A stretch of DNA of 8,511 bases. Origin: JBFFSQ01 sp041572275. Its GTDB lineage: Bacteria; Pseudomonadota; Gammaproteobacteria; SZUA-229. Positions within the stretch are counted from its first letter, which is position 1. Each line of letters starts with the position of its first letter. The notes below the pieces were generated by a model, which was not told where the DNA came from, searched no databases, and saw only the letters and a program-made list of their open reading frames with translations. The DNA lies in the NCBI GenBank assembly GCA_041572275.1, contig JBFFSQ010000128.1, positions 1 to 8,511 of the forward strand. The letters are read 5' to 3'. Both the position numbers and the translations under genes were made by a program. Positions 1-6,674 of this stretch are shown here, piece by piece.

Positions 1-447
1 ACGTGCCAATGCCACGCGTTGCTGTTGGCCACCGGATAATTGATGGCTATAGGCATTGGCCAGGTGTGGCAAACCAATCAGTTGAAGCAACTCATTTACA
101 CGTTGTTGTTGTGCCTCGTTCGACCAGCTACGCAAACCAAAATTAATATTTTCAGCCACGGTCAGGTTAGGAAATAGAGCAAAGTCCTGGAACACCATTC
201 CAATATTACGGCGCTCAGGTGACACACATTTTCGATTTGAGCTGATTTCTCTCTGTCCCAATAGGACACGACCTTGCGTTGGTGCCTGGAAGCCTGCAAT
301 GGTTCTTAATACTGTTGTTTTACCACAACCACTGGGCCCCAAAATACAGCCGATACGACCGGTTTCAAGGGTAAAAGAAACATTATCGATAATCTTCTGG
401 CTACCGAAAGAAACACTTAAGCTATTAACTTCGAGTTGTTTTGACAT
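1..447 (-). CDS. fbpC: Ferric iron ABC transporter ATP-binding subunit (C-terminus beyond the window)
   Basis: ATPase that powers Fe3+ import through the FbpB permease from the cytoplasmic face of the inner membrane. The first 149 residues are present. Seen directly: beta-strand LEVNSLSVSFG, Walker A GPSGCGKT at about 37-44, the Q-loop in MVFQDFALFPNLTVAENI (Gln about 87), and the ABC signature LSGGQQQRVALAR at 137-149, where the window ends. Walker B, D-loop, H-loop and any C-terminal regulatory domain lie outside. The ATG at 447 is preceded by a weak AGCAGGA and overlaps the end of fbpB by 23 nt, implying translational coupling. The ATPase alone could belong to several PotA/FbpC-like families; the iron assignment comes from its fbpA and fbpB neighbours. 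Confidence 0.93.
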   Translation of the reverse strand, partial: MSKQLEVNSLSVSFGSQKIIDNVSFTLETGRIGCILGPSGCGKTTVLRTIAGFQAPTQGRVLLGQREISSNRKCVSPERRNIGMVFQDFALFPNLTVAENINFGLRSWSNEAQQQRVNELLQLIGLPHLANAYSHQLSGGQQQRVALAR

Positions 448-2098
448 GTCCTGCTCGAGAAGTGGAAATACTTTTACTTAACAAAATCACCGGTATTAAG
501 CCGGCCAGTACAATCATAATCGCAGCACTGGCAGAGTCCGCCAGCCGCTCATCCGAGGCCAGTTCAAAAGCGCGTACCGCCAGGGTATTAAAGTTAAAGG
601 GTCGTAAAATCAGAGTAGCGGGTAACTCTTTCATCACATCCACAAAGACAATTAACACTGAGGTTAATAGCGTACCTTTCATCAGTGGCATGTGAATTTT
701 ACGTAAGGTTTCCATCGGCGTGTAGCCCAGTGAGCGCGCCGCATCATCCATCGAGTATTTGATCTTACCCAAACCCGACTCCACCGTTTGCAATGACACC
801 GCCAGAAAACGCACCATATAAGCAAACAACAGCGCGAACAAAGTACCACTGAGCAGTAAGCCCGTAGAAAAACCGAAGTGCTCCCTAACAAAAGCATCAA
901 TGCTGTTATCAAGCCAGGCAAAAGGAATAATAACCCCAACAGCGATAACAGTTCCGGGTATGGCATAGCCCATACCTGAAATGCGCACCGAGACCAGTAC
1001 GGGTTTTGTAGCCATAAGACGCTTACCGTAAGCCAGGACCAGTGCCAGTATTAACGACAACACAGCAGCACTGGCAGCTAAGCCAACACTATTGAGAGTT
1101 AGAGAAACGAAACTCATATCGACCATTTCATCAAACGTGATCGTGGCCCAATAAGCAAGCTGCACACCCGGCAACAGGAAACCCAACAGCACGGGTATTG
1201 CACAGGCGACCATGGCCAGGTATGCCATACCACCTGTTAGTTGATACTCGGGTAACTGGCTGTATTTGTTACTGGTGTGATGATAACGAGCCTGTTTACG
1301 TGACCAGCGCTCAATCACCACCAGCGTAAACACGAACAGCAACAACATGGTGGCCAGTTTTGCTGCCGCCGCGCCATCCCCCATACCAAACCAGGTCCTA
1401 AATATACCCGTTGTAAACACACCCAGCCCAAAATAAGACACAGTACCGTAATCAGCCAGTGTCTCCATCAAGGCCAAAGATAGACCCGCCACAATAGCTG
1501 GACGTGCCAATGGCAGAGCCACCCGGTAAAAACTGCACCAGGGGCCGCAACCCAATGAGCGACTAACTTCCAGAACACACACCGACTGTTCTAGAAAGGC
1601 GGCACGCGCCAGTAGATAAACATAGGGATAAAGTACCAGCGAGAGCATGGCGATGGCACCGCCGAGAGAACGAATTTCTGGGAACCAGTAATCACCATAA
1701 CCCCAACCGGTCCATTCCCTGAGTAATGTCTGCACAGGACCAGCAAAATCAAACATCCCCGTGTAGGTGTAGGCAATGATGTAGGCAGGCATGGCCAGTG
1801 GCAGTAACAATGCCCAGACAAACAGTTTTTTGCCAGGAAACTGGCACAGACTGGTCAACCAGGCAGTCGTCACCCCCATACTTAGAGTACCCAGAGATAC
1901 ACCCAATACCAGTAAGACTGAGTTAGTCACATACTCAGTCAGCACTGTATCCTGCAGATGCTGCCAGGCATCCGTGGCCGAGGTAAAAACGAAACTAAAT
2001 ACGGTCAGTGTTGGCAAACTGAATAAGATGGCAATCAAAATAATCAGCAGCTGCCAGATGCTGACAGAGCCAAAGAAATTCAACACACGCTGTTTCAA
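425..2098 (-). CDS. fbpB: Ferric iron ABC transporter permease, fused two-domain type
   Basis: Inner-membrane channel of the Fe3+ transporter, 557 residues, the usual length for FbpB-type permeases in which two MetI-like halves are fused. Each half carries the cytoplasmic EAA loop that docks the ATPase: EVSRSLGCGPWCSFYRVALP at about 177-196 and DDAARSLGYTPMETLRKIHMP at about 451-471. About a dozen hydrophobic segments are visible, starting with residues 15-38; a polar linker around 263-288 separates the halves. The start is a TTG: an in-frame TAG lies three codons upstream, no ATG is near, and AGG (2104-2106) sits 5 nt before it. A GTG four codons inside (2086) lacks a ribosome site. The gene follows fbpA after about 90 nt containing a strong hairpin and overlaps fbpC. 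Family is clear; substrate iron is inferred from FbpA. Confidence 0.93.
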   Translation of the reverse strand: MKQRVLNFFGSVSIWQLLIILIAILFSLPTLTVFSFVFTSATDAWQHLQDTVLTEYVTNSVLLVLGVSLGTLSMGVTTAWLTSLCQFPGKKLFVWALLLPLAMPAYIIAYTYTGMFDFAGPVQTLLREWTGWGYGDYWFPEIRSLGGAIAMLSLVLYPYVYLLARAAFLEQSVCVLEVSRSLGCGPWCSFYRVALPLARPAIVAGLSLALMETLADYGTVSYFGLGVFTTGIFRTWFGMGDGAAAAKLATMLLLFVFTLVVIERWSRKQARYHHTSNKYSQLPEYQLTGGMAYLAMVACAIPVLLGFLLPGVQLAYWATITFDEMVDMSFVSLTLNSVGLAASAAVLSLILALVLAYGKRLMATKPVLVSVRISGMGYAIPGTVIAVGVIIPFAWLDNSIDAFVREHFGFSTGLLLSGTLFALLFAYMVRFLAVSLQTVESGLGKIKYSMDDAARSLGYTPMETLRKIHMPLMKGTLLTSVLIVFVDVMKELPATLILRPFNFNTLAVRAFELASDERLADSASAAIMIVLAGLIPVILLSKSISTSRAGHVKTTRS

Positions 2099-2131
2099 CT
2101 TGACCTACAATATTCTATTGATTAAACCCAA

Positions 2132-2164
2132 CAGGGGTAGACATTATATGAATGTCCACCCCTG
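2132..2164 (-). promoter_or_regulatory. Intercistronic hairpin between fbpA and fbpB
   Basis: Read on the minus strand, CAGGGGTGGACATT pairs with AATGTCTACCCCTG around a 5-nt loop (CATAT), giving a 14-bp stem with a single G-U wobble. It lies 25 nt after the fbpA stop and about 33 nt before the fbpB start. It is followed by GTTGGGTTT rather than a run of T, so it is not a canonical rho-independent terminator. A likely role, by analogy with other binding-protein-dependent transporter operons, is protecting the 3' end of fbpA mRNA or partially attenuating transcription, so that binding protein exceeds permease. The structure is seen; the role is inferred. Confidence 0.7.
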
Positions 2165-2189
2165 CATGATGAAGCTTCATCTATCCAGC

Positions 2190-3215
2190 TTAGCGCCAAC
2201 CTGCCCGATCCATGATCTTCACTGCTGTGACATTATTTACACCCAGGCGGGACAGATTCAGATTATCAGCCTGAAAGGCTCCCCAGGATTTCAGCAAATC
2301 ACTGGTCTTTGCATCACTGCGAACAGGATATTCAAAGTTAACCTCACCATACCATTGCTGGGATTCTTTGCTCACCAGAAATTCCAGTAACTTGATAGCA
2401 TTGGACCGGTTCGGAGCATGCTTTGTCACCCCAACACCACTGATATTGACATGGGTTCCACGATTAGTCTGATTGGGCCAGAAAATCCCCATTTTCTTTG
2501 CTGCAGCCACTTGCGCTGAATCTTTCTTATTCGTCAGCATGGTGCCGTAGTAATAAGTATTGGCCACGGCTATATCACACTGACCTGCTGCTGCCGCCTT
2601 GATTTGATCACGATCGCCACCCTTGGGAGGTCGCGCCATATTCGCCACGAGACCTTTAGCCCATGCTTCTGTAGCCGCCTCGCCATTAGCTTCGATCAGA
2701 GATGCCACCAGCGACTGGTTATATATATTGTCAGAGCTACGAATACAAATGCGTTTTTTCCATTTTGGATCAGCCAGATCTTCATAGGTGGATAAGTCAC
2801 TGGCTTTGACACGATCTTTGGCATAGAAGATCACCCGCGAACGTTGCGATAGCGCCACCCAATAGTTTTCCGGGTCACGTAGGTATGTAGGCACTACACC
2901 GGTGATTAGATCACTTGAAACAGGCTGTAACACACCGCTTTCCTTAGCACGGTGTAAACGACCGGCATCAACCGTAATGAAGACATCAGCAGGTGAATTA
3001 CGCCCTTCATTGACCAAACGGGTGAGTAATTTATCGGCTTTTGCAGTAATCAGGTTTGTCTTAATACCAGTCTCGGCAGTAAAGCGATCCAGCAACGGCT
3101 TAATCAGCTTTTCCTTGCGCGCAGAATAAACATTCACTTCTTCTGTTGCATTAGCATAACCGCCGATCAACAGTGACATCATAGCTAAAATCATTGAAAA
3201 CAGCTTCAGACCCAT
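2190..3215 (-). CDS. fbpA: Periplasmic Fe3+-binding protein of the ABC transporter
   Basis: Captures ferric iron in the periplasm and passes it to FbpB/FbpC. The product is 341 residues, normal for FbpA/FutA. A signal peptide is clear: positive start, hydrophobic core (about 5-19), cleavage site ANA|TEE after residue 23. The mature start NVYSARKEKL and the block RPPKGGDRDQIKAAAAGQCDIAVANTYYYG (split over 196-224) are typical of the family. The triple Tyr at 221-223 contains the tyrosine pair that ligates Fe3+ in characterised FbpA proteins. The start chosen is ATG at 3215, with GGAG 9 nt upstream. An in-frame TTG at 3230 overlaps that GGAG and is unlikely. First gene of the fbpABC operon, with a Fur-type site in its promoter. 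Confidence 0.94.
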   Translation of the reverse strand: MGLKLFSMILAMMSLLIGGYANATEEVNVYSARKEKLIKPLLDRFTAETGIKTNLITAKADKLLTRLVNEGRNSPADVFITVDAGRLHRAKESGVLQPVSSDLITGVVPTYLRDPENYWVALSQRSRVIFYAKDRVKASDLSTYEDLADPKWKKRICIRSSDNIYNQSLVASLIEANGEAATEAWAKGLVANMARPPKGGDRDQIKAAAAGQCDIAVANTYYYGTMLTNKKDSAQVAAAKKMGIFWPNQTNRGTHVNISGVGVTKHAPNRSNAIKLLEFLVSKESQQWYGEVNFEYPVRSDAKTSDLLKSWGAFQADNLNLSRLGVNNVTAVKIMDRAGWR

Positions 3216-3224
3216 AACGTATAG

Positions 3225-3228
3225 CTCC
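3225..3228 (-). promoter_or_regulatory. Ribosome binding site of fbpA
   Basis: GGAG on the minus strand, 9 nt before the ATG at 3215. It overlaps the upstream in-frame TTG at 3230, which therefore cannot be the start, and this fixes the N-terminus at MGLKLF. Confidence 0.75.
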
Positions 3229-3258
3229 AAACGGATAATTAATTCAGGACCGAAGAAT

Positions 3259-3288
3259 AGTATATTTAATCGTTAGTGTAAATGATAA
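3259..3288 (-). promoter_or_regulatory. Putative sigma-70 promoter of fbpABC
   Basis: On the minus strand, TTATCA (3288-3283) is separated by 18 nt from TATACT (3264-3259), placing the start of transcription about 35-40 nt before the fbpA ATG. The -10 matches consensus at 5 of 6 positions; the -35 is weak, but it lies inside the Fur-type palindrome, as expected for a repressible promoter. Confidence 0.55.
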
Positions 3289-3299
3289 TTCTTCGCATT
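3281..3299. promoter_or_regulatory. Fur box (iron-responsive operator) upstream of fbpA
   Basis: AATGATAATTCTTCGCATT matches the palindromic Fur consensus AATGATAATNATTATCATT at 15 of 18 defined positions; the left arm is exact and the right arm matches 6 of 9. The wider 21-nt element 3280-3300 is palindromic at its outer positions (AAATG..AA / TT..CATTT). It overlaps the presumed -35 of fbpA, so iron-loaded Fur would block transcription of the iron transporter. The match is seen; Fur binding is inferred from the family and the target gene. Confidence 0.7.
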
Positions 3300-3316
3300 T
3301 GCATTATGCTTTAGTC

Positions 3317-3352
3317 AAAACAGGATGAGCAACATAATCACTGCCCATCCTG
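3317..3352 (-). terminator. Rho-independent terminator of htpX
   Basis: On the minus strand, CAGGATGGGCA (3352-3342) pairs with TGCTCATCCTG (3331-3321), an 11-bp stem with one G-U wobble and a 10-nt loop, followed directly by TTTT (3320-3317). It begins 12 nt after the htpX stop and separates htpX from the fbpA promoter just beyond it. Confidence 0.75.
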
Positions 3353-3364
3353 GCTATGGTAGAC

Positions 3365-4249
3365 CTAATTGAAATCACGTAAGCGTGCAATCCGCTCGTC
3401 CAGAGGCGGATGCGACATAAACAGGCGTTTAATGCCTGCACCGAGACCACCGTTGATACCAAAAGCCGCCAGTTGATCGGGCAAATGCGGTTGATTTACT
3501 GTGACTTTCAGACGCTCGAGTGCTGCGGCCATTTTGGCACGACTTGAAAGGCGGGCTCCGCCAGCATCCGCTTTAAATTCACGCTGTCGACTAAACCACA
3601 TCACAATAATACTGGCCAGAATGCCCAATATCACTTCAGCCACGATGGCAGTTATCCAGAATGCAGGTCCATGTCCCCGTTCTACCTTGAAAACCACTCG
3701 ATCGACCAGGTGACCAATAACCCGTGACAGGAAAATTACAAAAGTATTCACCACACCCTGTATTAACGCCAGTGTCACCATATCACCATTGGCCACATGG
3801 CTAACCTCATGAGCCAGCACCGCTTCAGCTTCATCCTGTGACATAGCATTAAGCAAACCTGTACTCACCGCCACCAATGCATTATTACGCGACATACCGG
3901 TGGCAAATGCATTGATGTCGGGTGACTCATAAATAGCCACTTCCGGCATACCGATACCAGCCTGTTGGGCCTGACGTTGCACCGTGGCAACAAGCCATTG
4001 CTCCTGTCCACTTCGTGGCGAAGTAATCACTTGAGCACCGGTGAAACGTTTGGCTGTCCACTTGGACATAGCCAGGGAGATAAACGAGCCACCAAAACCA
4101 AAAACAGCGGCAAATACCAGTAGGTTATTGATATCCAGGCCTACACCCTGCTCATCGAGGATGCGTTCGACACCCAGAATCCTCAGGGTGATACCCAATA
4201 CCAGCACAATGGCGATATTGGTGGCTAAAAATAGAGCAATACGTTTCAC
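3365..4249 (-). CDS. htpX: HtpX membrane zinc metalloprotease
   Basis: Inner-membrane M48 endopeptidase that degrades misfolded membrane proteins with its active site in the cytoplasm. The product is 294 residues, close to the enterobacterial enzyme. Seen: N-terminal membrane segment KRIALFLATNIAIVLVLGI, a second around 42-62, the zinc motif HEVSH at 147-151 inside AVLAHEVSHVANGD, the third zinc ligand Glu at about 224 in REFKADAG, two further hydrophobic stretches at about 161-180 and 196-218, and the terminal family motif SHPPLDERIARL. The start is GTG at 4249, with TGAGG 6 nt upstream, giving MKRIALFL, which aligns with known HtpX starts. A GTG four codons earlier (4261) overlaps that site. 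All catalytic residues are intact. It is a single-gene unit with its own terminator. Confidence 0.96.
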   Translation of the reverse strand: MKRIALFLATNIAIVLVLGITLRILGVERILDEQGVGLDINNLLVFAAVFGFGGSFISLAMSKWTAKRFTGAQVITSPRSGQEQWLVATVQRQAQQAGIGMPEVAIYESPDINAFATGMSRNNALVAVSTGLLNAMSQDEAEAVLAHEVSHVANGDMVTLALIQGVVNTFVIFLSRVIGHLVDRVVFKVERGHGPAFWITAIVAEVILGILASIIVMWFSRQREFKADAGGARLSSRAKMAAALERLKVTVNQPHLPDQLAAFGINGGLGAGIKRLFMSHPPLDERIARLRDFN

Positions 4250-4255
4250 AGGCGA

Positions 4256-4260
4256 CCTCA
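4256..4260 (-). promoter_or_regulatory. Ribosome binding site deciding the htpX start
   Basis: TGAGG on the minus strand lies 6 nt before the GTG at 4249. The alternative in-frame GTG at 4261 immediately precedes and overlaps this motif, so it is unlikely to be used. Confidence 0.65.
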
Positions 4261-4286
4261 CTTGGATGATGTATTCTAATCATGGA

Positions 4287-4317
4287 CTTATATCGTAGCT
4301 ATGACCATAGAGTTCAA
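4287..4317 (-). promoter_or_regulatory. Possible promoter of htpX
   Basis: On the minus strand, TTGAAC (4317-4312) is followed after 19 nt by TATAAG (4292-4287), or after 17 nt by the poorer GATATA (4294-4289). The spacing or the -10 is suboptimal in either reading, so the call is weak. The sequence CTTGAA also resembles a heat-shock -35, but no matching -10 is present. Confidence 0.3.
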
Positions 4318-4372
4318 GTCTTGTTCTATCGGCAAATGGTGAAAAAAATAATTAAAAATGGAGTCAGGTTAT

Positions 4373-4390
4373 ATTTGATTTTTATCAAAT
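4373..4390. promoter_or_regulatory. FNR/Anr binding site (perfect palindrome)
   Basis: The core TTGATTTTTATCAA (4375-4388) matches the FNR/Anr consensus TTGATNNNNATCAA at every defined position, and the arms extend to a perfect 7-bp inverted repeat, ATTTGAT / ATCAAAT. Its centre is 4381.5. A class II arrangement on the plus strand predicts a transcription start near 4423 and a -10 at 4411-4416, where TATATC (4 of 6) is found. The equivalent minus-strand position offers only ATTATT (3 of 6). The likely target is therefore the porin operon under low oxygen, though htpX on the other side cannot be excluded. Confidence 0.65.
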
Positions 4391-4570
4391 AAGGTCTATA
4401 TACACAGCACTATATCAGCCCGTGTATCATTTGAATCAACCTGGTTTGATGCTGACCAATTGAGGAAAATTTCTAAATTAAATTCTTTGTTCTGCTGTAT
4501 ACGTTGAAGTAGACACATATAACGAATGGTTATTATGACAGCATGCTTGTTTATTATGTCCAACCTTATT

Positions 4571-4589
4571 GATAAGAATCACTACCATT
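4571..4589. promoter_or_regulatory. Possible Fur-like site upstream of the porin operon
   Basis: GATAAGAATCACTACCATT matches AATGATAATNATTATCATT at 13 of 18 positions, weaker than the fbpA site. It overlaps the right copy of the inverted word ACCATTCGT. AT-rich sequence produces chance matches of this quality, so the call is tentative. Confidence 0.3.
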
Positions 4590-4628
4590 CGTCCATAAGT
4601 AAATTAAAATATTTGTACATTATGGAAA

Positions 4629-4634
4629 TATAAT
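4629..4634 (+). promoter_or_regulatory. Candidate -10 hexamer for the porin operon
   Basis: A perfect TATAAT lies 61 nt before the porin ATG. No good -35 is found at 16-18 nt upstream; TTAAAA at 4604-4609 is 19 nt away. It may be an activator-dependent or chance element. It would give a leader of about 55 nt, an alternative to the longer FNR-dependent transcript. Confidence 0.35.
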
Positions 4635-4695
4635 GATTCTTCTACTACGCTTCTGTCATTAACAATTAATTCGAACAAATAGTTACGGAGTTTGT

Positions 4696-5802
4696 ATGCA
4701 AATCTGGCACCGAGTAATCCTTACATTATGCAGCGCCGCCCTGATCGCACCTGCCCAGGCCGCAGATGGCGTCGAAATCAACAGTTTCATGACCCTGGGT
4801 CTGGCTACCAGCACCAATGATGACGGCACCTACCTGGAACGCATCAATAGCCATCTCAGTCTGGAAAACGATTCCCATTACGGCATCAATATCCGTACCG
4901 ATGTCAACGACAAGATCAAGGGCGCTGCCCAGTTGCTTGCCAGCAGTGACCGCAGCAACTTCAACATCGAGGCCGAATGGGCCTACTTAAGTTATAAAGT
5001 GAATAGAAACAGTAGCATACGTGCGGGTAAACTTAACCTGACCACCTTCCTGCTGTCTGATTACATCACCGTTGGCTCCCTCTACCCCTGGGTCCGCCCA
5101 CCAGAAGAAGTCTATGCCAATAACCCGATGAAAAATTTCCTCGGGGCTGAATGGCTGCACATCAGTCGTTTTGGTAATTCCAAACTGACTTCACAGTTCT
5201 TCTTCGGTTCGGCCCAGGTTCAGCCTAATGCCCTGACCCTGTTCCGCGCAATGGACGGCTATGGTGTTAACTTCCAGCTCGATACCCGTGATTTCACCCT
5301 GCGCCTGGGCGCCATCAGTCCCCAGGTCCAGGTTGAAATAACTAATGGAGCTACAACAGCTACGCTTGATGACAAAGACCGTGCCCTGATGTACACACTG
5401 GGTGCCTCCTGGGATATCAATAGCTTCATCGGTTATATGGAATACGTCAACGTCGAAGTCGATGGCCAAACTCGCGCCGTATTCCCGAATCAGGAAGGGG
5501 GTTACATCACCCTGGGTTACCAGATGGGTCGCTACCTGCCCCATGTTACCGTCGCCAGCTCTGATGGTGAGTTTTACCCAACAGGTGACCCTTTACCTCT
5601 GGGTTTACCAGGTGCATTACCACCTAATCAGCAGAAATCCATCGCCCTCGGTTTACGTTATGATGTCGATGACAACATCGACCTGAAGTTTGAAATCAAA
5701 CAGGTTGAACCTGAGCCCGGCACTACTGGCCTGAACTCCACACTACCCTCTGATGGTGAGAGCTTCGAAATCATCAGTATGGCTGTAGACGTTATTTTCT
5801 AG
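4696..5802 (+). CDS. Porin-like outer-membrane beta-barrel protein
   Basis: The protein of 368 residues has a signal peptide with cleavage PAQA|ADG after residue 22, then alternating amphipathic strands throughout (for example EWAYLSYKVNRNSSIRAGKL, and SIALGLRYDVDDNIDLKFEI). It ends in Val-Ile-Phe: a C-terminal Phe is the usual signal for barrel insertion by the Bam complex. Conserved-looking loop LYPWVRPPEEVY lies near residues 132-143. It resembles general porins of about 350-400 residues; the substrate is unknown and no specific family name can be assigned. CGGAG lies 5 nt before the ATG. Codons lean strongly to C-ending forms (AAC, GAC, ATC) and CTG compared with its neighbours, suggesting high expression. 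First gene of an operon with the Sel1-repeat protein. Confidence 0.85.
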   Translation: MQIWHRVILTLCSAALIAPAQAADGVEINSFMTLGLATSTNDDGTYLERINSHLSLENDSHYGINIRTDVNDKIKGAAQLLASSDRSNFNIEAEWAYLSYKVNRNSSIRAGKLNLTTFLLSDYITVGSLYPWVRPPEEVYANNPMKNFLGAEWLHISRFGNSKLTSQFFFGSAQVQPNALTLFRAMDGYGVNFQLDTRDFTLRLGAISPQVQVEITNGATTATLDDKDRALMYTLGASWDINSFIGYMEYVNVEVDGQTRAVFPNQEGGYITLGYQMGRYLPHVTVASSDGEFYPTGDPLPLGLPGALPPNQQKSIALGLRYDVDDNIDLKFEIKQVEPEPGTTGLNSTLPSDGESFEIISMAVDVIF

Positions 5803-5806
5803 GAAG
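5801..5806 (+). promoter_or_regulatory. Ribosome binding site overlapping the porin stop codon
   Basis: AGGAAG begins inside the porin TAG (5800-5802) and lies 8 nt before the ATG at 5815. A TTG at 5809, only 2 nt from it, cannot be the start. The arrangement implies translational coupling of the two genes. Confidence 0.7.
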
Positions 5807-5814
5807 CATTGTTT

Positions 5815-6645
5815 ATGATTAAGCAGTTAATACACAGTAAAAGCCCGCTAATCCTGGGCCTGATTTTGGTGTTTAACCTGTCCAGCAGCTTTGCTGCTGG
5901 TTTCAGTGCCGGTGTATTTGAATTCCAGCAAAAACTGGCCAATGGCGGTAATGCTCAGGCCCAGTACACTCTGGGTACCATGTACGAATCCGGTCGTGGA
6001 GTTGAGCAAAACCTGACCACAGCAGTCAGCTGGTACAAAAAATCAGCTGCACAAAATTATAAAGCTGCGAAGAACCGACTGGTTTATCTGGATGTTAAAC
6101 AGAAGGGTCTGAAAGATGCACCAAAGCCCTGGCTCGACAGTCTGACGACTGACGCCCGTAACGGCGATGGTGAATCTTTAATGCTACTTGGCATCATGTA
6201 TGGTGAAGGCACAGGTGTTAAACAAAACTTCAACGAATCCATTAAGCTGCTGAAACAAGCCAAGATCAAGCGTACCAGTGGTGCTGAAGAGGAACTGGAG
6301 CTGGTTGAAGGTCGACTGCTAAAAGCAAAACAGAGCCGACTCAGTGCTGAAAAAGCCCGCAAGGAGAAGGCTGCCAAAGAACAACAGGCGATAAAGAAAC
6401 GTCAGGAAATGGAACTTAAGGAAAAACAGCGCGCAGCACAAAAGGCTCGCCAGGAACGTGCTGAAGCTGAACGTCGTAAAAAGCTTGAGCTCCAGCGCCA
6501 AAAAGCTGCTGAAGAAAAACGCCGTCAGGAAGCACAGAAGGCTGCCTCAACGAAAGCTCAGCCTAAAGCGAAAGCAGAAGATACTGACTTCGAATCTGAT
6601 ATGTGCAAAGGAAACTCGGCCCGCTTCCTTACTGCCTGTCAGTAA
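5815..6645 (+). CDS. Secreted Sel1-repeat protein with long charged coiled coil
   Basis: The product has 276 residues in three parts. An N-terminal signal peptide (hydrophobic 10-27, likely cleavage near SSFA|AG) sends it to the periplasm. Two Sel1-like repeats follow, at about 46-84 (AQAQYTLGTMYESGRGVEQN) and 117-150 (LMLLGIMYGEGTGVKQN), an alpha/alpha fold usually used for protein contacts. Residues about 158-250 are almost purely Lys, Glu, Ala, Arg and Gln, a TolA-like long helix. The tail carries two Cys, 264 and 275, which could form a disulfide. No catalytic motif is visible. It is encoded immediately after the porin with a coupled ribosome site, so it may act on or beside that barrel, perhaps as a periplasmic scaffold; that role is inference. 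The specific family is not recognised. Confidence 0.85.
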   Translation: MIKQLIHSKSPLILGLILVFNLSSSFAAGFSAGVFEFQQKLANGGNAQAQYTLGTMYESGRGVEQNLTTAVSWYKKSAAQNYKAAKNRLVYLDVKQKGLKDAPKPWLDSLTTDARNGDGESLMLLGIMYGEGTGVKQNFNESIKLLKQAKIKRTSGAEEELELVEGRLLKAKQSRLSAEKARKEKAAKEQQAIKKRQEMELKEKQRAAQKARQERAEAERRKKLELQRQKAAEEKRRQEAQKAASTKAQPKAKAEDTDFESDMCKGNSARFLTACQ

Positions 6646-6674
6646 ACTGATTTTTTTATCCAGTGATGGAATAC

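Larger units (their letters stand above)
4250..4695. other. 446-bp divergent regulatory region between htpX and the porin operon
   Basis: AT-rich noncoding interval between two divergent genes, much longer than the other gaps here. In order it holds: the htpX ribosome site and possible promoter, a perfect FNR/Anr palindrome (4373-4390) with a candidate -10 at 4411-4416, two inverted copies of a 9-bp word (4522-4530 and 4584-4592) flanking two TTATTATG direct repeats, a Fur-like site (4571-4589), a TATAAT hexamer (4629-4634) and the porin ribosome site CGGAG (4686-4690, 5 nt before the ATG). No convincing small gene was seen. If transcription starts at the FNR-dependent position, the porin mRNA carries a leader of about 270 nt. 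Confidence 0.6.

Noticed and set aside
1791..2390. Plus-strand open frame of 199 codons across the fbpA-fbpB junction
   Set aside because: It lies antisense to two well-supported genes, has no family resemblance and spans an intercistronic hairpin; it is a by-product of opposite-strand coding.
4313..4318. Heat-shock (sigma-32) promoter for htpX, suggested by CTTGAA on the minus strand
   Set aside because: No CCCCAT-like -10 is found at the required distance, so only the -35 half matches.
4535..4633. Possible 32-residue leader peptide in the porin upstream region (ATG at 4535, TAA at 4631)
   Set aside because: No ribosome site precedes it, the composition is unremarkable, and it runs into the TATAAT element.
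5191..5544. Minus-strand open frame of 117 codons inside the porin gene
   Set aside because: It is antisense to a clear barrel-protein gene, shows no recognisable domain, and its codon pattern mirrors the porin's C-ending codon bias.
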